A DNA stretch of 64,000 nucleotides from Eonycteris spelaea (GCA_003508835.1 PUFA01000287.1:1-64000), one strand, 5' to 3'; counted from the stretch's first letter, positions 34,452 through 46,480 are shown. Program-made: numbers and translations. Notes: generated by a model not told the origin, from the letters alone.

Positions 34452-37295
34452 GACTTCCCGTCAAGATGGCATAAAATGTAGATGCTGTGCTTTCATCTTT
34501 TTCCGAACACATCAAAATCACAACAAAATTACAGAATAGCCATCACTGGAAGTCACCCAGGGCCTGGCTAAACACAAGTCCTGCAATAGAGGACATACGT
34601 TGAGATTGGTAGAAGAGGCAGAGACACGAAATAGGACTGTTTCCACAACTACTTGTGACAATTGAAAATTGAGAAGGATATCTTGGCTATGAAGGTTCCC
34701 CTGGAGAAGCAAAGGGTCCTGGCTCCACTTTGGGCTCCTCAGCCCAAGGTTTCAGGGCTAGGAAAAGAAATCCCCACAACCTTTGTTGTGAAAACTAGTT
34801 GAGATTGTGGCTGAAAGAGACAAAAGGCTGTGGGAGTCACAGATATTTCTCTTAAAGGGCCCATGTGTGGATTTACTCAGTGATGAACTCACTTGCTCTG
34901 AACTCCAGTTGTTGAGCAACAGCTTGAAAAGCACCAAGGGCATACAAAAAGGAACTGCATTGTCTTGCTTTAGGGAGAGGACTGGAGGGCCAGCTTTCTC
35001 CCAGACAGAGTGTTGGCAGAATCCATTGTCATTTATTGAGTCCTCCCTGCTTTTAGCATGCAGTTGCAGGCAGGAACCATATCTGAGTTTCCTTCAACAT
35101 TGCTAACATAGGTCTCTCCACTTCTCTCAAGTTGTGGGCCCACCTAAGCAGCCTTCAGTGTTTTTTTTGTTGTTTTTATTGTTTTGTTTTGTTTTGTTTT
35201 CATACAAATGTCCTATCTTGGCTCATGCTGCCGATGTTCCTTAAAATGTGTCAAAAGTTCACATAGTGCAAACAAACAACATCTGGCCTTGGCATGCCCT
35301 ATATAATTTGCTGAGCAGCCACAAGGCCAGCAGTAGCAGCAGCCGACCTCAGATCCAGGCTTGGCTTCTTGAGGCATCTATAAGCTTAGCAAAAGTGGCA
35401 GTTATTTGTGGATTGCTTGGTGACTCTTTCTAGTGGCTCCGAGCAGTACATAGGCTGCAGCTGAATTTGGCTTGCAGCTGGGTCCCTCCCAAGAGGCCCT
35501 TGGGCCAGCACACCCTCTGGTCACCTTGAACCAGAGCAAGAGAACACCCAGGGCTGCATCTGAGGATGACACACCTTAAAGGCAAACTGAACAGACATCG
35601 GAGCACTGCTAAAGTGACTCCTGCTCTGTATGGTTGGCCCCTCACTGGCCAGTTATTCCAACAAGTCAGCCCAAGGATTATTTCCTACCATCAACATACA
35701 AATGGCAACCAAGGCTCAACTACAAGAGGAAGGAACACATAATCCATACAAGGGACACACTTTGAGCACCTAGTTCAGGTGACCAGGAAGACTGTGCCAT
35801 TGGGCCCTACAGGACATCTACTACATAAAACCACTCGACTAAGACTGGGAGACTTAGGAGCCCTCCTTAATACATAAAAACAAACACAGAGAGACAGCCA
35901 AAATGGGGAGACAAAGAAACATGTCCCATGGAAAGAATAGAACAAAGCTCCAGAAAAATAATTAAACAAAATGGAGACAAGCAATCTACCAAATGCAGAG
36001 TTCAAAACACTAGTTATAAGGATGCTCAATGATCTCAGTGAGAACTTTAGCAAAGATATAGAAAATATAAACATGAATATAGAAAATATAATAAAGGACC
36101 AGTCAGAAATGAAGAAAACAATAAATGAAATGAATATAGAGGGAATCAAGAGATTAAATGAAGTGATCAACTCAGCAATTTAAAAGATAAGGAAGCGGAA
36201 AACACTGAATTAGAACAGCAATGAGAAAAAAAGAATCCAAAAATTGAAGACAGTTTAAGGGTCCTCTGGGACAACATCAAGTGTCTCAACATTTGCATCA
36301 TATAGGTACGAGAAGGAGAAGAGAGAGTATAAAAAATTAAAAACCTATTTGAAAAAATCATAATAAAAACCTTCCCTAACCTGGGGAAGGAAATAAATAT
36401 ACAACTCCAGGAAGCTCAGATAGTCTCAAACAAGATGAACCCAAACAGGCTCACACTGAGACACATCATAATTAAAATGCCAAAGGTTAAAGATGAAGAG
36501 AGAATCTTATAAGCAGCAAGAAAAAAGCAATTAGTTATCTACAAGAGAGCTCCCATAAGATGTCAGCTGATTTCTCAACAAAAACTTAGCAAGCCAGGAG
36601 GGATTGGCACAAAATATTCAGTGATGAAAAGGAAGGACCTACAACCAAGATTACTTTATCCAGTAAAGCTGTCATTTAGAGTGGAAGAGATAAAGAGCTT
36701 TCCAAAGAAGAAAAAGCTAAAGGAGTTCATCGCCCCCAAGCCAGTAGTTTTACAAGAAATGTTGAAGGAACATCTTTAAGAAGAAGAAAAATATATGTAC
36801 CAAAAATATATAGCGGAATATAACTCAGCCATAAAAATAAATAATAAATAACTAACTAAATAAAATTTGCCATCTGCAACAACATGACTGGATCTAGAGG
36901 GTATTATGCTTAGTGGAGTAAATCAGATAGAGCAACACAAATGCCATATGATTTCACTTACATATGGAATCTATAGATAAAGAAACAAAACAGAAATAAA
37001 CTAATACATACAGAGAACATTTTGAGGGTTGCAATATGAGAGGGGATTGAGGATTGGTGAAAAAGAAAAAGGGATTAAGAGATACAAACTGGTCATTAGA
37101 AAATAATCATGGGGATGTAAAGTATAACATGAGGAATATACACGATAATATTGTAATAACTATGTATGGTGTCAGATGGGTACTAGATTTCTCAGGGTGA
37201 TCCTTTAATAAGTCATGTAAATGTCTAATCACTATGTTGTACACCTGAAACTAATATAATATTGTATGCCAATTGTAATTTAAAATTAAAAAGTA
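34452..37295 (+). mobile_element. HAL1-like half-LINE: L1 5'UTR, ORF1 and 3' end without ORF2
   Basis: This is a complete-looking L1-derived element of about 2.84 kb. A ~1.45-kb 5'UTR-like leader (34452-35902, higher GC than its surroundings) begins 'GACTTCCCGTCAAGATGGC', a typical mammalian L1 start. It is followed by an ORF1 relic (35903-36779). At about 36800 the sequence passes straight into the last few dozen codons of ORF2 ('GCGGAATATAACTCAGCCAT') and a ~0.5-kb 3'UTR ending 'TACACCTGAAACTAATATAA' with an A-rich tail. Endonuclease, reverse transcriptase and most of the C-terminal region of ORF2 are missing. HAL1 elements are a known class of such half-LINEs that move using L1 enzymes in trans. 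A weak candidate target-site duplication is AAAGGTAATGTT (left) against AAAAGTATTTTT-like sequence (right). Confidence 0.8.
35903..36779 (+). pseudogene. Decayed L1 ORF1 (RNA-binding chaperone) in half-LINE
   Basis: L1 ORF1p is a trimeric RNA-binding protein with an N-terminal coiled coil, an RRM and a C-terminal domain. Here the start region at 35903 reads MGRQRNMSHGKN, as in many L1 ORF1s. A stop and a frame change follow; the coiled-coil part continues from 35971 in another frame (METSNLPNAEFKTLVIRML...) to a stop at 36181. RRM-like text follows in pieces (SLRVLWDNIK at about 36254-36280, then a KTFPNLGKEI segment). The CTD is recognisable as RHIIIKMPKVKDEERIL near 36460, a stop within AARKK, and KLSFRVEEIKSF and LQEMLKEHL up to the final stop at 36777. 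Several stops and frameshifts make it non-functional. All domains are present in the right order. Confidence 0.85.
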
Positions 37296-37309
37296 TTTTT
37301 TAGAAAATA

Positions 37310-37415
37310 ATATTTCCATCACACAGATATAAAAACTGAAACACATAAAGGTCAAGTAGCTTACTGAATATCCCACAATTACTTATCAGCAGAGACTGGA
37401 GCAGTGATTCTTATT
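37310..37415 (-). mobile_element. MIR SINE fragment, antisense
   Basis: 'TCCATCACACAGATATAAAA', 'ACTGAAACACATAAAGGTCA', 'AGTAGCTTACTGAATATCCC' and 'AGCAGAGACTGGAGCAG' match the central antisense MIR. The half-LINE tail lies immediately upstream, so the half-LINE may have inserted beside or into this MIR. Confidence 0.65.
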
Positions 37416-37674
37416 CTTTTTGTTGTTGTTGTTTAATATTAGAGAAATAATCAAAAACTTAAAAGTTAGTTTAAAATTATTCAGAACCTGATAAAATCTA
37501 TGGATCTTATTCCCAGATAATACAAATACACATACCTAAAATCTGAGTACAAATCTGGATAAATGGATCCCTAAATCCTACGTATTAAACTCTTTGGAGT
37601 CTCTAGACCAAGATTAATACCATTGATCATAAAGAAATTGTAACCAAAGAAAAAATAGTAATAAATTTAGTTAC

Positions 37675-38040
37675 AATAAATTTAAGAACTTCTGCTAATC
37701 AAATGGTATTGTTAAAAAAGAAAATAATCAAGCTCAAAGTGTTGGAGAAGGTATTTGGAGTGTATAGAACCAATAAGTGCATTCACCTCACAAATAAATA
37801 ATAAAAATATTTGAAAATAAACTAATGAAGACCTAGTATTCCAATTTTTCATAGGGATCTTCAAATTAAATGAAATTATACAACACACAGGTCATAACAG
37901 GTCAAATTAATAAGGCTAATAATATGAAGTTTTGAATAAAATATGAAGCCATGGTAACTTATAAACTTACAAATTGGTAAAATGGTCTTGGTTTGGAATT
38001 CTGAAACTTATTGAAAGCCTGTAGCAACCCAGGAACTACT
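37675..38040 (+). mobile_element. Old L1M fragment, ORF2 C-terminal region
   Basis: 'TTAAGAACTTCTGCTAATCA', 'AATGGTATTGTTAAAAAAG', 'GTTGGAGAAGGTATTTGGAG', 'TTGGTAAAATGGTCTTGG' follow the L1ME/L1MC order in sense orientation. The 37416-37674 gap before it is unassigned. Confidence 0.5.
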
Positions 38041-38044
38041 TACT

Positions 38045-38046
<2 letters not shown>

Positions 38047-38081
<35 letters not shown>

Positions 38082-38085
38082 AAAC
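38047..38085. repeat. (CAA)n microsatellite
   Basis: About twelve near-perfect CAA units. Confidence 0.95.
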
Positions 38086-38370
38086 AGCTGGATCTCAGAA
38101 AGAATGACAAGCTTTTTTTGCATTCTAATTTATCCTAATCACATCCCATGATCCCTGGAGCATCAGGATCCTTGAAAATAACAGCCCGTGTTCCTATTAC
38201 CAGTATTAGAATAATCAGAATTGGCCTCATTTGCAAAGAATTATCCTTAGTTGATCTGTCTAGTGACACCGTGGAAGACCAGCTCAAAAGGCATGTCTTC
38301 ATCTTACATAACTTAGAACTTGCTTAGTGCTAAAGCTTCTATCTGGAGTGGGAGAGATAGGCCATTTGTA

Positions 38371-38392
38371 AAAATAAATAAATAAATAAAAA
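38371..38392. repeat. (AAAT)n short microsatellite
   Basis: Five AAAT units in otherwise unassigned sequence (38086-38699), which holds no recognised gene or interspersed repeat. Confidence 0.85.
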
Positions 38393-38699
38393 TTATAGGC
38401 AAATTTTTTAGTCACTGCTGCCTGAAGCAATGAATAATAGTTTGGACAAACAATGAACTGACTTAAATAGTTAGAAAAACTGGAGAAATGAGATTCTTTG
38501 AAAAATAATGGCTTTGAAAAAATATGACGTATTCCTAGGAAGTTAGGAAGCCATGCACACATGATCAGAGCTGCACATATACTCAGGAAAGACTTGAGAA
38601 CGCCTTGACTTCTCACCTCTGCCTAAGTTTGAGATTACATGCAAGTGGGAGGAAGTGAAAGTTAAGCCTTATATGTAAACGGCCTGACTGAATATTGAA

Positions 38700-39960
38700 G
38701 GATACCTGAATACACATAGAGCCCCCTGCAAAGATAGATGTTTCTGTTTTCAGGTATTTTAGGATGTTTTGATCCAATAATCAGTTTACCACTAAGCTAA
38801 TGAACAGGGATTTCAGTGGCCACAAAAGACAAATAATACAGACTTTATAAAATTCATCAAGAAAACTCACTAATTAGATGAACGACAGTAAGTACAACAA
38901 ACAGCAAGTGAAAACTCTGAGAAGAGAAAGCATATGAGTTACTGAGTTGCCACATTATAATGAGACTTTCCAACTTAAACAAAAAATGTGAGGTATGCAA
39001 AACAAATTATGGCCCACATATAAGAAAAGAAAAACAATTGATAGAAACTGTACCAGAAGTAGCTTAGATACTAAGTTTACTAAAAAATACTTAAGTGACA
39101 TATAAATATGTTCAAAGAATTAAAGAAAAGTATGTATAAAGAACTAATGGAAAGTATGGGCCCAATGTATCAAAACAGAAAACATCAATAAAGGCATAGA
39201 AACTATTTTTAAATAGAAAAAAATAGAAATACTGGAGCTGAAAAATACAATAACTGAAGAAAAAAATTACTAGAGGTACTCAATAGCATATGTGATCAGG
39301 TTGACAAAAGAGCTAACAGTAGATCAATTGAAATTATATAGTCTGAGAAACTAAAAAAAAAAAAAAAGAATAAAAATGAAAAGAGCTTAAGGGACCTGAT
39401 GATTATTGACATCAAGCAAACCCACACACACATAATAGGAGTCCCAGTAGGAGGGGAGAGAGAGAAAAGAAGAGGAAAAATATTTGAAGAAATACTTGTT
39501 AAAAACTCCCAAATTTGGTGGAAAGCCTTAATATGTATATCCAAGAAGCTCAATAAACTCCAATTGGATAAATACAAATAGATCCACACTAAGAAATATC
39601 ATAAATGAATTTTCAAAGTTAAAAGAATCTTGAAATCAGCAAGTTAAGTAGTGATTCATTCCATTCAAGGGATCTTGAGTAAGATTAATAGCAAATTCTC
39701 ATTAGAAACTGTGCTGCTTAGCTGGCAGTGAGATAACATATTCAAAGTGCTGAGAGAAGAAAAATGGTCAAACAGTTCTATATCTGGTAAAACTGTACTT
39801 CAAAAATAAGGAAAAATTAAGATGTTGCTAGTAAATCTGTACTACAATATAATAAAGCAATCTTTTCAGCATAAATTAAAAGATACTCAGGAGTTACAGA
39901 CACTAGATAATATCTGGAACCACACAAACAATGAATATATGTAATTAAAAAGTATGAGTG
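38700..39960 (+). mobile_element. Old L1M/HAL1 5' half with ORF1 relic
   Basis: Ancient L1M/HAL1 leader and ORF1 in order: 'ATACTGGAGCTGAAAAATAC', 'AATAACTGAAG', 'GGTACTCAATAGCATATGTG', 'GATCAATTGAAATTATATAG', 'AAGGGACCTGATGATTATTG', 'AGGAGTCCCAGTAGGAGG', 'ATATTTGAAGAAATACTTGT', 'CCAAGAAGCTCAATAAACTC', 'TTCAAAGTGCTGAGAGAAG' and 'GTACTTCAAAAATAAGG'. The RRM part is in a short open frame at 39399-39581 (IGVPVGGEREK, KIFEEILVKN). No ORF2 sequence follows, so it may be another half-LINE or simply a 3'-lost old L1. It is more diverged than the element at 34.45 kb and belongs to a different lineage. Confidence 0.7.
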
Positions 39961-42084
39961 TGTATGTGTATGGGCCTGAGTGTGTAGGTATTTGTATATG
40001 TATATGCATGCTTTTAGAAAATGCCACAACCTATAAAACTGCAGGTTCATCATTCAGAATGAGACTTAAATATAATATACTTCAGTTTTTCTGATTTTTA
40101 AAATAAAATATGCAAAAAGGAAATGTGTTAGCAATAACAAATATGATTTTAATGTTTTGAGTGATGAACATGCATTAAAGATTGGGCCTTTACAATAAAT
40201 TGTGTCTTAAAGCATTATGTATGTCACCATTTCACAACATACATGGAGAATTTGTAATCACTTATATTAGATACATTTAGTGAGATGTTTAAGGTATATA
40301 AACTATAAAATAAAATATTAATAATGAAATAATTATTTTCAAGTAAAGAAAATCAGTGACTTCTTTTGGTTTTAAGGGTAGAAACAATATTCCACATCAT
40401 CACTAGGAGTTGAAATTTCAGTTTAAAGGTGTCGCATTTGGACCACGGTATATATAGTCACCCTACCAATTAATGATCTGTCATTAGAACACCTGTCCAC
40501 TATTCATTCCTTATTTCTCTTGACTTCTCAGAAATTATTGACAGTGTTGAGAACTCTATTCCAAAAGTGATTTTAGTCCATGGCTTCTAATTTCTCCACT
40601 GCCTCTATGATCTCCTTGCTAGGTACTTTATTTTTCTACATGAACCTTGTAGGCCCACTTATCATGCCACATATTATCCTAATCAATTTCACCTAGTCTA
40701 GGGGAAGATATTCAGAAAAGTATTGATTATAATTATCAAAAAAACATATGAATGTAATGTATATAATTTTCTGAAGTAAAAATCATGTTGTTTCAATAAA
40801 CTAAAATGCTTCTTAAGCACCTAATAGAATGTAACATCCATATGAATGTCAAACAACTCTAACTAAATTGTAGATATACTCCAAGGAATGATGAGAAATT
40901 AAAAAGTTAAAAGTTAAAGTGGCCTCTCTAGTACAGTTTCGATAGATTAATGACAAAATTACACTTAAGATCTTTTAGAACTGCTAAATAATTAATTGTT
41001 TTTGAACTGTGTTAAAATAGCTGGATTAAATATGTTTATTTTTTGACAATGACTAATGTGGAAATGTATCCTCCATTCACATCTTGTTCAAGAGAGTAAA
41101 TAATGTGTCTTTTAAAAGATTACTGCTGTATTTGTGATGGAATTGCTATCAAATATATTTTATTTTCAACCAATTTTTTTCTTATTTTCCCCAACGGGTT
41201 AATTTATGTCTTATTTGCTTATGCATATAAGACCAAACACATGGATGAGATATGAGTTAATAAAGATCTTCTTCTAGGTTGTTGAGAACCATAATGTAAC
41301 TTTTATGACAAAATAAATTTAAAAAGTTTCTTATTACTTTAATATTTTGAAGAGGGAGCTGAGGGGAAATGAGGGATCATGCTAACAAAGGCATACTTTT
41401 ATGCAATTAGAGGAGAATCTGATTCCTAGAAATAGTTTAGGGTTCTCTCACTAAAGGCTTATAATATTGTCATAATTTCACCATTCAATATAATATTGTA
41501 TAATAACTTTTTTACCTCTTAAAGATGGTGGGTAGTAAGAGTAATTACCAATAGACAATTATCCTTAAGTGAACATTTCCAAGTGTACAATTAGTTGAAG
41601 GGGCAATTTCCATTCCATTTGGATGAGTTTAGATAACTGAATCTTGCTGGAATGAAAAGATTTATTTTTCTAAAAACAGCTACTTAACAGCATGCATGTC
41701 AGTCATTTTTTTATATGTATAGCTTATAGTCCTTAATGCAAGCCCTGAAAAGAAGCGTTATTACACGAACAGCAAGTTCACAGCAAGAAAATTCCCATTA
41801 GAGGCAAGTAAACAACATGAAGTGTAATTTAGATATGTATTGAAGGCACATTATGAAATTCTAAAAGAACACTCTGGACTTGATTTTCATAAAGGAACAC
41901 AATAGTTTAATATAAAAAAAAGATCAAAATGCATATGCCCAAACCACAGGATCATATATGTGTCCTCATAAGCATTATGATAATATGAGACATAATTAAA
42001 ATGTATGCACTCCTTCCGTAAAAATATATAGTATGAGAGATAAAATAGGCTTTTTAACAGTGTGTTCTATTGACTATTGTAGTA
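39961..42084. other. Unassigned AT-rich DNA
   Basis: The first ~370 bases may still belong to the old HAL1/L1M element. The rest shows no gene or recognised repeat. Confidence 0.4.
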
Positions 42085-42480
42085 GTTAAGAATTGCATTA
42101 AGCTACTAGTAACAAACACCAGAAATTAGATTGAATTTTGTTTTTCTTTCAAATCTAAAGGTGAAAACATGGACAGTCAGAGCTGGTATGACAACATGAT
42201 TTTTATGGATTTTGCTTATTATCTTGAGCAAATGGCTTTCATTCTAAAGTCATCTTGTAGTCGAAGACAACATTTGGAGCTCTAGCCATCTGTATTAGGG
42301 AGCGATAAAATGAGAAGAAGGAAAATAAAGAGATCTGTGTCATTTTTGTTCGCTTCTTTTAATGAACTTCTCAAAAACCCCATTCAGTAATTTCTTCTTA
42401 TATATCACTGGCCAGATGTAGTCTCAACCACACCCAGCTACTTAAAGGCTGGAAAATACAGCCTTTAAGCTAGAACATTT
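42085..42480. mobile_element. Dispersed repeat of unnamed family
   Basis: The text ending in 'CACTGGCCAGATGTAGTCTC', 'AACCACACCCAGCTACTTAA' and 'AGGCTGGAAAATACAGCC' resembles a placental medium-reiteration repeat whose usual form reads '...cattggccagaa...tcacatggccacacctagctgcaaggg'. I cannot name the family. A related copy may lie at 30785-31078. Confidence 0.4.
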
Positions 42481-42607
42481 CTTCTCTAATAAAATTACCA
42501 TTAATTTTTGCTTGAGAAAAAGAATATATATTAAATAGCCAAACTTTTAAAGACAATAACAAATTTCAACCAGCAGTCTCTCTCACAATAGGAATGAAGA
42601 TTTTTAC

Positions 42608-42905
42608 AATTATTCATTCATTCATTAGTGCATTCTTTAAAAAACACTTATCATTAAATATATACCAAGTACTGTGCTAGCATGGAACTACGGAAACAAA
42701 TTTCTGAAAGGAATGTATAATATAGAGATAAAGAAATAGAGAACTACAGTAAAGGGTGGAATTATGTCTGTGATATAACTGCAGGTAGCTGAATTTATTC
42801 ATTCATTTGTTAATCTTAACTGCCTCAAAACAGCACCAAGGTTTTATTATGTGCTAATAATAGTCCATAAATAGGACAGAGCCCTTGCTTTTGTGACTAA
42901 TACAA
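42608..42905 (-). mobile_element. Two L2 LINE 3' ends, antisense
   Basis: L2 3' ends in reverse complement start with (ATTC)n-type sequence. One starts at about 42613 (CATTCATTCATTAGTGCATT, then 'CCAAGTACTGTGCTAGCATG'). A second starts at about 42797 (TTCATTCATTTGTTAA, then 'TTATTATGTGCTAATAATAG' and 'GACAGAGCCCTTGCTTTTGT'). They may be two insertions or a duplication. Confidence 0.6.
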
Positions 42906-43082
42906 GTGAAGTATTAAGTTTCTTTTTTCCTTTTTCTTAATCTTTATTTTGAATCCTGATTAGGTTTCACCTCAAACCAAATCAATTAAAAAAGACTCTC
43001 TTAAGAGAGATCCAGACAGATTTTTAAAAGTTCCCCGGGAAATTTTGATTAGCAACCAAGATTGAGATTCACTTGTCTATTG

Positions 43083-43300
43083 CAGTGGTTCTCAACCAGG
43101 GGCAATTTTCTCCCTAAGAATATTGGGCAATGACTCGAGACTTATTTGGTGTCCAACAGGGTGTGGAGGTATGCGTTGCCAGCATCCAGTAGTTAGAGGC
43201 CGGGGATATAGCTGAATATTTTATAACGTATAGGATAGCTCTCCTCCCACCTACCCCAATTAAGAATCATCCAACCTAAAATGTCAATAGAGCTGAAATT
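43083..43300 (+). mobile_element. MER20 (hAT-Charlie MITE), near full length
   Basis: It begins with the terminal repeat 'CAGTGGTTCTCAACCAGGGG' and continues 'GACTCGAGACTTATTTGGTG', 'GCCAGCATCCAGTAG', 'TTAGAGGCCGGGGATATAG', 'GGATAGCTCTCCTCCCACC' and 'CCAACCTAAAATGTCAATAG', in consensus order and about the expected ~219 bp. It is a non-autonomous DNA transposon and encodes no protein. MER20 copies are known to have been co-opted as uterine enhancers in placental mammals; nothing in this copy proves that. Confidence 0.85.
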
Positions 43301-43908
43301 TAAAATCTCCAATTAAAGAGTCAAACTGGCAAGTGAGCTGGCAATTACAAAATAGGGCATCTATGCTCTAGTAGTGGAAGAACTAAATGCTGTTGCACTT
43401 TGAAAAGGTGCATCACACCAGTAGGCTTCTTGGAGGACTTGAGAGCTAGTTGACTGGAGTTAGCCATATTTAACTGTGAAGAGGATAAATGGAGAGAAAT
43501 AATTGTTATGTCCCAGAGACCAATGTATCTATTGGCCTAAATTAGGAGAAAGAAAAAAGCAGAGTGCAGTACCACAGAAGAAGGTGTTACTGAACTGGAC
43601 AGAGTAGGAGTTAACTTATGAGACAGTGATTTGAAGAGTGAAACAGCTAGAATTGACAAAGTTGACAAAATTTTTACAGTCCAAGAGTCCCTTTGATTTT
43701 GTTAATTATTGAGTCAAAAGAAACCATCAGGATAAATAGAACCTATACTTTAACTTCAATAGATTTTCCGTTGGAGCAGGAGCCAACAGGAGTTTCCTTT
43801 CAACAACTCAATATGGCCATGTCTTTCTTTTTAATAAATTAGCCCATGGTATTCTGTTTCTCAGATACCCTTTTTTTTAGGTTTTTCTCCCACATTGAAC
43901 ATAACTCT
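43301..43908. other. Unassigned DNA
   Basis: Slightly less AT-rich sequence with no recognised gene or repeat. Confidence 0.45.
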
Positions 43909-44130
43909 AATAATAATGCCATTAATAATAATAGCTAACATCTTTTTAGTGTTTATGATCTAACAAACTCTCTACTTCTATAGTGCTATTTAATCTTCAA
44001 CAAAAACAAACATACAGACAAAAAGACAACAACAACAATGACTTTTAAGAAGGTTAAATCATTTTCTCAAGTTTATACAGTTGGTAGGTGAAAAAGTCTA
44101 AATACGATCCTCACCTCTAAAGTTTAAACA
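43909..44130 (-). mobile_element. MIR SINE, antisense, near full length
   Basis: 'TAATAATAGCTAACATCTTT', 'TAGTGCTATTTAATCTTCAA', 'CTTTTAAGAAGGTTAAATCA', 'CAAGTTTATACAGTTGGTAG', 'TCTAAATACGATCC'. A (CAA)-rich insertion is present near 44000-44038. Confidence 0.75.
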
Positions 44131-44769
44131 GTAAGGACCTATGTTATTGCTTCCCAGTTCATAAACATAACAGCTTAGGGTCATGTAACTATAAAACAAG
44201 TAATGATATGTGTTGAAGAATCTAAGTAGATTCTATTTTCTTTAGAGTAAATTCAGGAATTCATAGTTATGTATAAAGCAGGTGTTGTTGCTCATAATTA
44301 AAACCATGTGACTCTAATAGCTTTCTGGATTTATATTTCAAAGGATCACATTCAGAGAATCTTTTATTCTCATCAGAGATATGCAAATTATATTTATTTT
44401 CTTCCAGGCAAACTCTATTATATTCTTATTCTCAGCCTAATTCCAAAGATGCATTAGTTGTTCTAATCAAATATAGTAGTTATGGCAGACCTAATTTTAT
44501 GCATTTATTTTTTATTTAAATCTTTTTATAGATGCTGCCAATTTATTTAAATAACAAAAGCAATGCTTTTATTTAATTGGCTTACTAAAATTATTTTAAC
44601 ATTAGGTTAACAAAAACCTTGTCTTATCAACACTGTGATAAATTAATTCCTTTAGTTTATTTAAATAAATTTTAACAATTCTAATGCTTTCTTTTTCAAT
44701 AAAATAGTTTCTTATGTAACTTGCATGTGATGGAGAGATTATCCTGGATTATCCTGCAAATGTAGTCAG
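44131..44769. other. Unassigned AT-rich DNA
   Basis: No gene or recognised repeat. Confidence 0.45.
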
Positions 44770-45058
44770 TGTTAGAATCATTTGGTATAGGCAAGATCAG
44801 CTATAGGTACCTTTGAAGATAGAAAGAGGACACAAGCCAAGAAATAAGTCTGGGCTCTGGAATCTAGAAAAGGCAATAAAATAATCTTATATAACCTCTA
44901 TAAGGAAGCACAGCCCTGCCAATACCCAGATTTTAGACCATTAAGACCCAGTTTGGACTTCTGATCTCTAGAACAATAAAAAAATAAATTTATGTTGTTT
45001 AAAACCATTAAGTTTATAAAATTATTTTATATCAGCCATAGGAAGTTAATAGAGTAAA
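44770..45058 (+). mobile_element. MLT1-type MaLR LTR
   Basis: Ancient ERVL-MaLR LTR in sense: 'CTTTGAAGATAGAAAGAGGA', 'AAGCCAAGAAATAAGTCTGG', 'ATCTAGAAAAGGCAATAAAA', 'AAGCACAGCCCTGCCAATAC', 'AGATTTTAGACCATTAAGAC', 'GGACTTCTGATCTCTAGAAC', 'AATAAATTTATGTTGTTTAA' (signal plus end), 'CAGCCATAGGAAGTTAATAG'. It is a solo LTR with no internal retroviral sequence. Confidence 0.75.
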
Positions 45059-46160
45059 CACATATATTTCTTTGTCTTGACAGCTGAGATGTCCTGGAAG
45101 CAACCACACTTCACTAGCAATGAGATTCCTAATGTAGATATTTTGGTTTCTAATACCACTCTCCAATAAAAGGAACAGAGCCTTTTGAAAAAAATAGCTG
45201 ATCCTGGAATTGGGTTGGAAAATATATAGGATGAACCTGAAGCATTTTATAGTGACAAAAAGTAAAGAAGTTCTCTAACAGGTTAAAAAAGCTAACAATG
45301 TTGGGCATATGACAGAGACAGAAGCCAATGGAAGTGCCTCCAGCAACCAAAATTAAACAATTTAAGCAACAAATAAATAGTAAAATATTGGATTATAATA
45401 TAAAATATAAAATAAATATCTATGTCAATATTTGTAAATAAATGATTAAACAAAAGGGGAAGAGACAAAAACACTGGGCAGAATTCCGTATTAATTTGTA
45501 TAGAAAATTCACCATTAAAGAGGTGGAGTATGGAATGAATATAGTAAATTTTCCTAAGAAAACAGTATGAAAAGGTTCTAGGAGGAAAGAAACTTTCCAG
45601 GGAAGGAACACTACATTAATATTATCAAATAAGTCACATTGGCAGTATGTACTCTTGATATGATATGATATGATAAGAATGCACTATATCTTTCTCTGTG
45701 ATCTTTCTCTGTCAAATTCATAACTTCAGTCTAATCATGGGGAAAAGCAAAAATCTTTATTGAGAGACATGCTACAAAATACTTGACCAAACCACTTCAT
45801 AACTGTCAAGGTCAAAACAAAACAAAACACAATTAAACTAAACAAAACTAAACAAAACAAAAGAAGGACTACTAAAGAGCCTAAGACATTATGACTAAAT
45901 GTAATGTGGTATCATTGGTGAGATCTTGAAACAGAAAGAAGTTATTAGATAAAAACTAATAAACTATGAATAAGAAAGCTAAGAAACTATGAATAAAGTT
46001 TAATTTTAGCTAATAATAATGTATCAACATTGGTTCATTAATTGTGACAAATCTATCATCTTAATGTAAGATTTAATAATGAGGGAAACTGGATGTGAGG
46101 TATATGGGAACCCTCTGTATTGTATCAGCAATTTTTGTAAATCTTAAACTGTTGTAAAAC
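45059..46160 (+). mobile_element. Probable dispersed repeat, family not certain
   Basis: The part from about 45655 ('TGATATGATATGATAAGAAT', 'TGTGATCTTTCTCTGTCAAA', 'AATGTAATGTGGTATCATTG', 'AATAATAATGTATCAACATT', 'GGTTCATTAATTGTGACAAA', 'TATATGGGAACCCTCTGTAT') matches a phrase series I recall from ancient interspersed repeats in placental genomes, possibly an L1M 3' end. Family and exact boundaries are not asserted. Minus-strand frames of 60-66 codons are T-rich chance frames. Confidence 0.4.
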
Positions 46161-46164
46161 AATA

Positions 46165-46480
46165 AGTTTATTTAAGCAGATGTGTAATTAGTAAATCAGA
46201 AAGTAAAGGAGACACAGATATAGAGAACAAACTGGTGATTGCAAGAGGCTGCACGGTTGGACGACTGGGAGGAAAAGGTGGTGATATGAAGAAGTACAAA
46301 TTAGTATCTACAAAACAGTCACAGGGATGTAAAGTACAGCATAGGCAATATAGTCAATATTATTTTAATGACTATGTGTAGTGCAATAATATACAGAGGG
46401 GTTCACTTCATACATTACACAAATGTCTAAATATTACTTTATACCTGAAACTAATATAAAAATTATAATAATAATAAAAG
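46165..46480 (+). mobile_element. L1 3'UTR end, 5'-truncated
   Basis: 'CACAGATATAGAGAACAAAC', 'TGGTGATTGCAAGAGGCTG', 'AAACAGTCACAGGGATGTAA', 'AGTACAGCATAGGCAATATA', 'TTATACCTGAAACTAATATA' followed by an A-rich (AAT) tail. It belongs to the same 3'UTR lineage as the half-LINE at 37.1 kb and the L1 at 7.4 kb. Confidence 0.8.

Noticed and set aside
35775..36170. 131-codon minus-strand frame
   Set aside because: It is the antisense shadow of the L1 ORF1 coiled-coil region, whose codon pattern leaves the opposite strand open.
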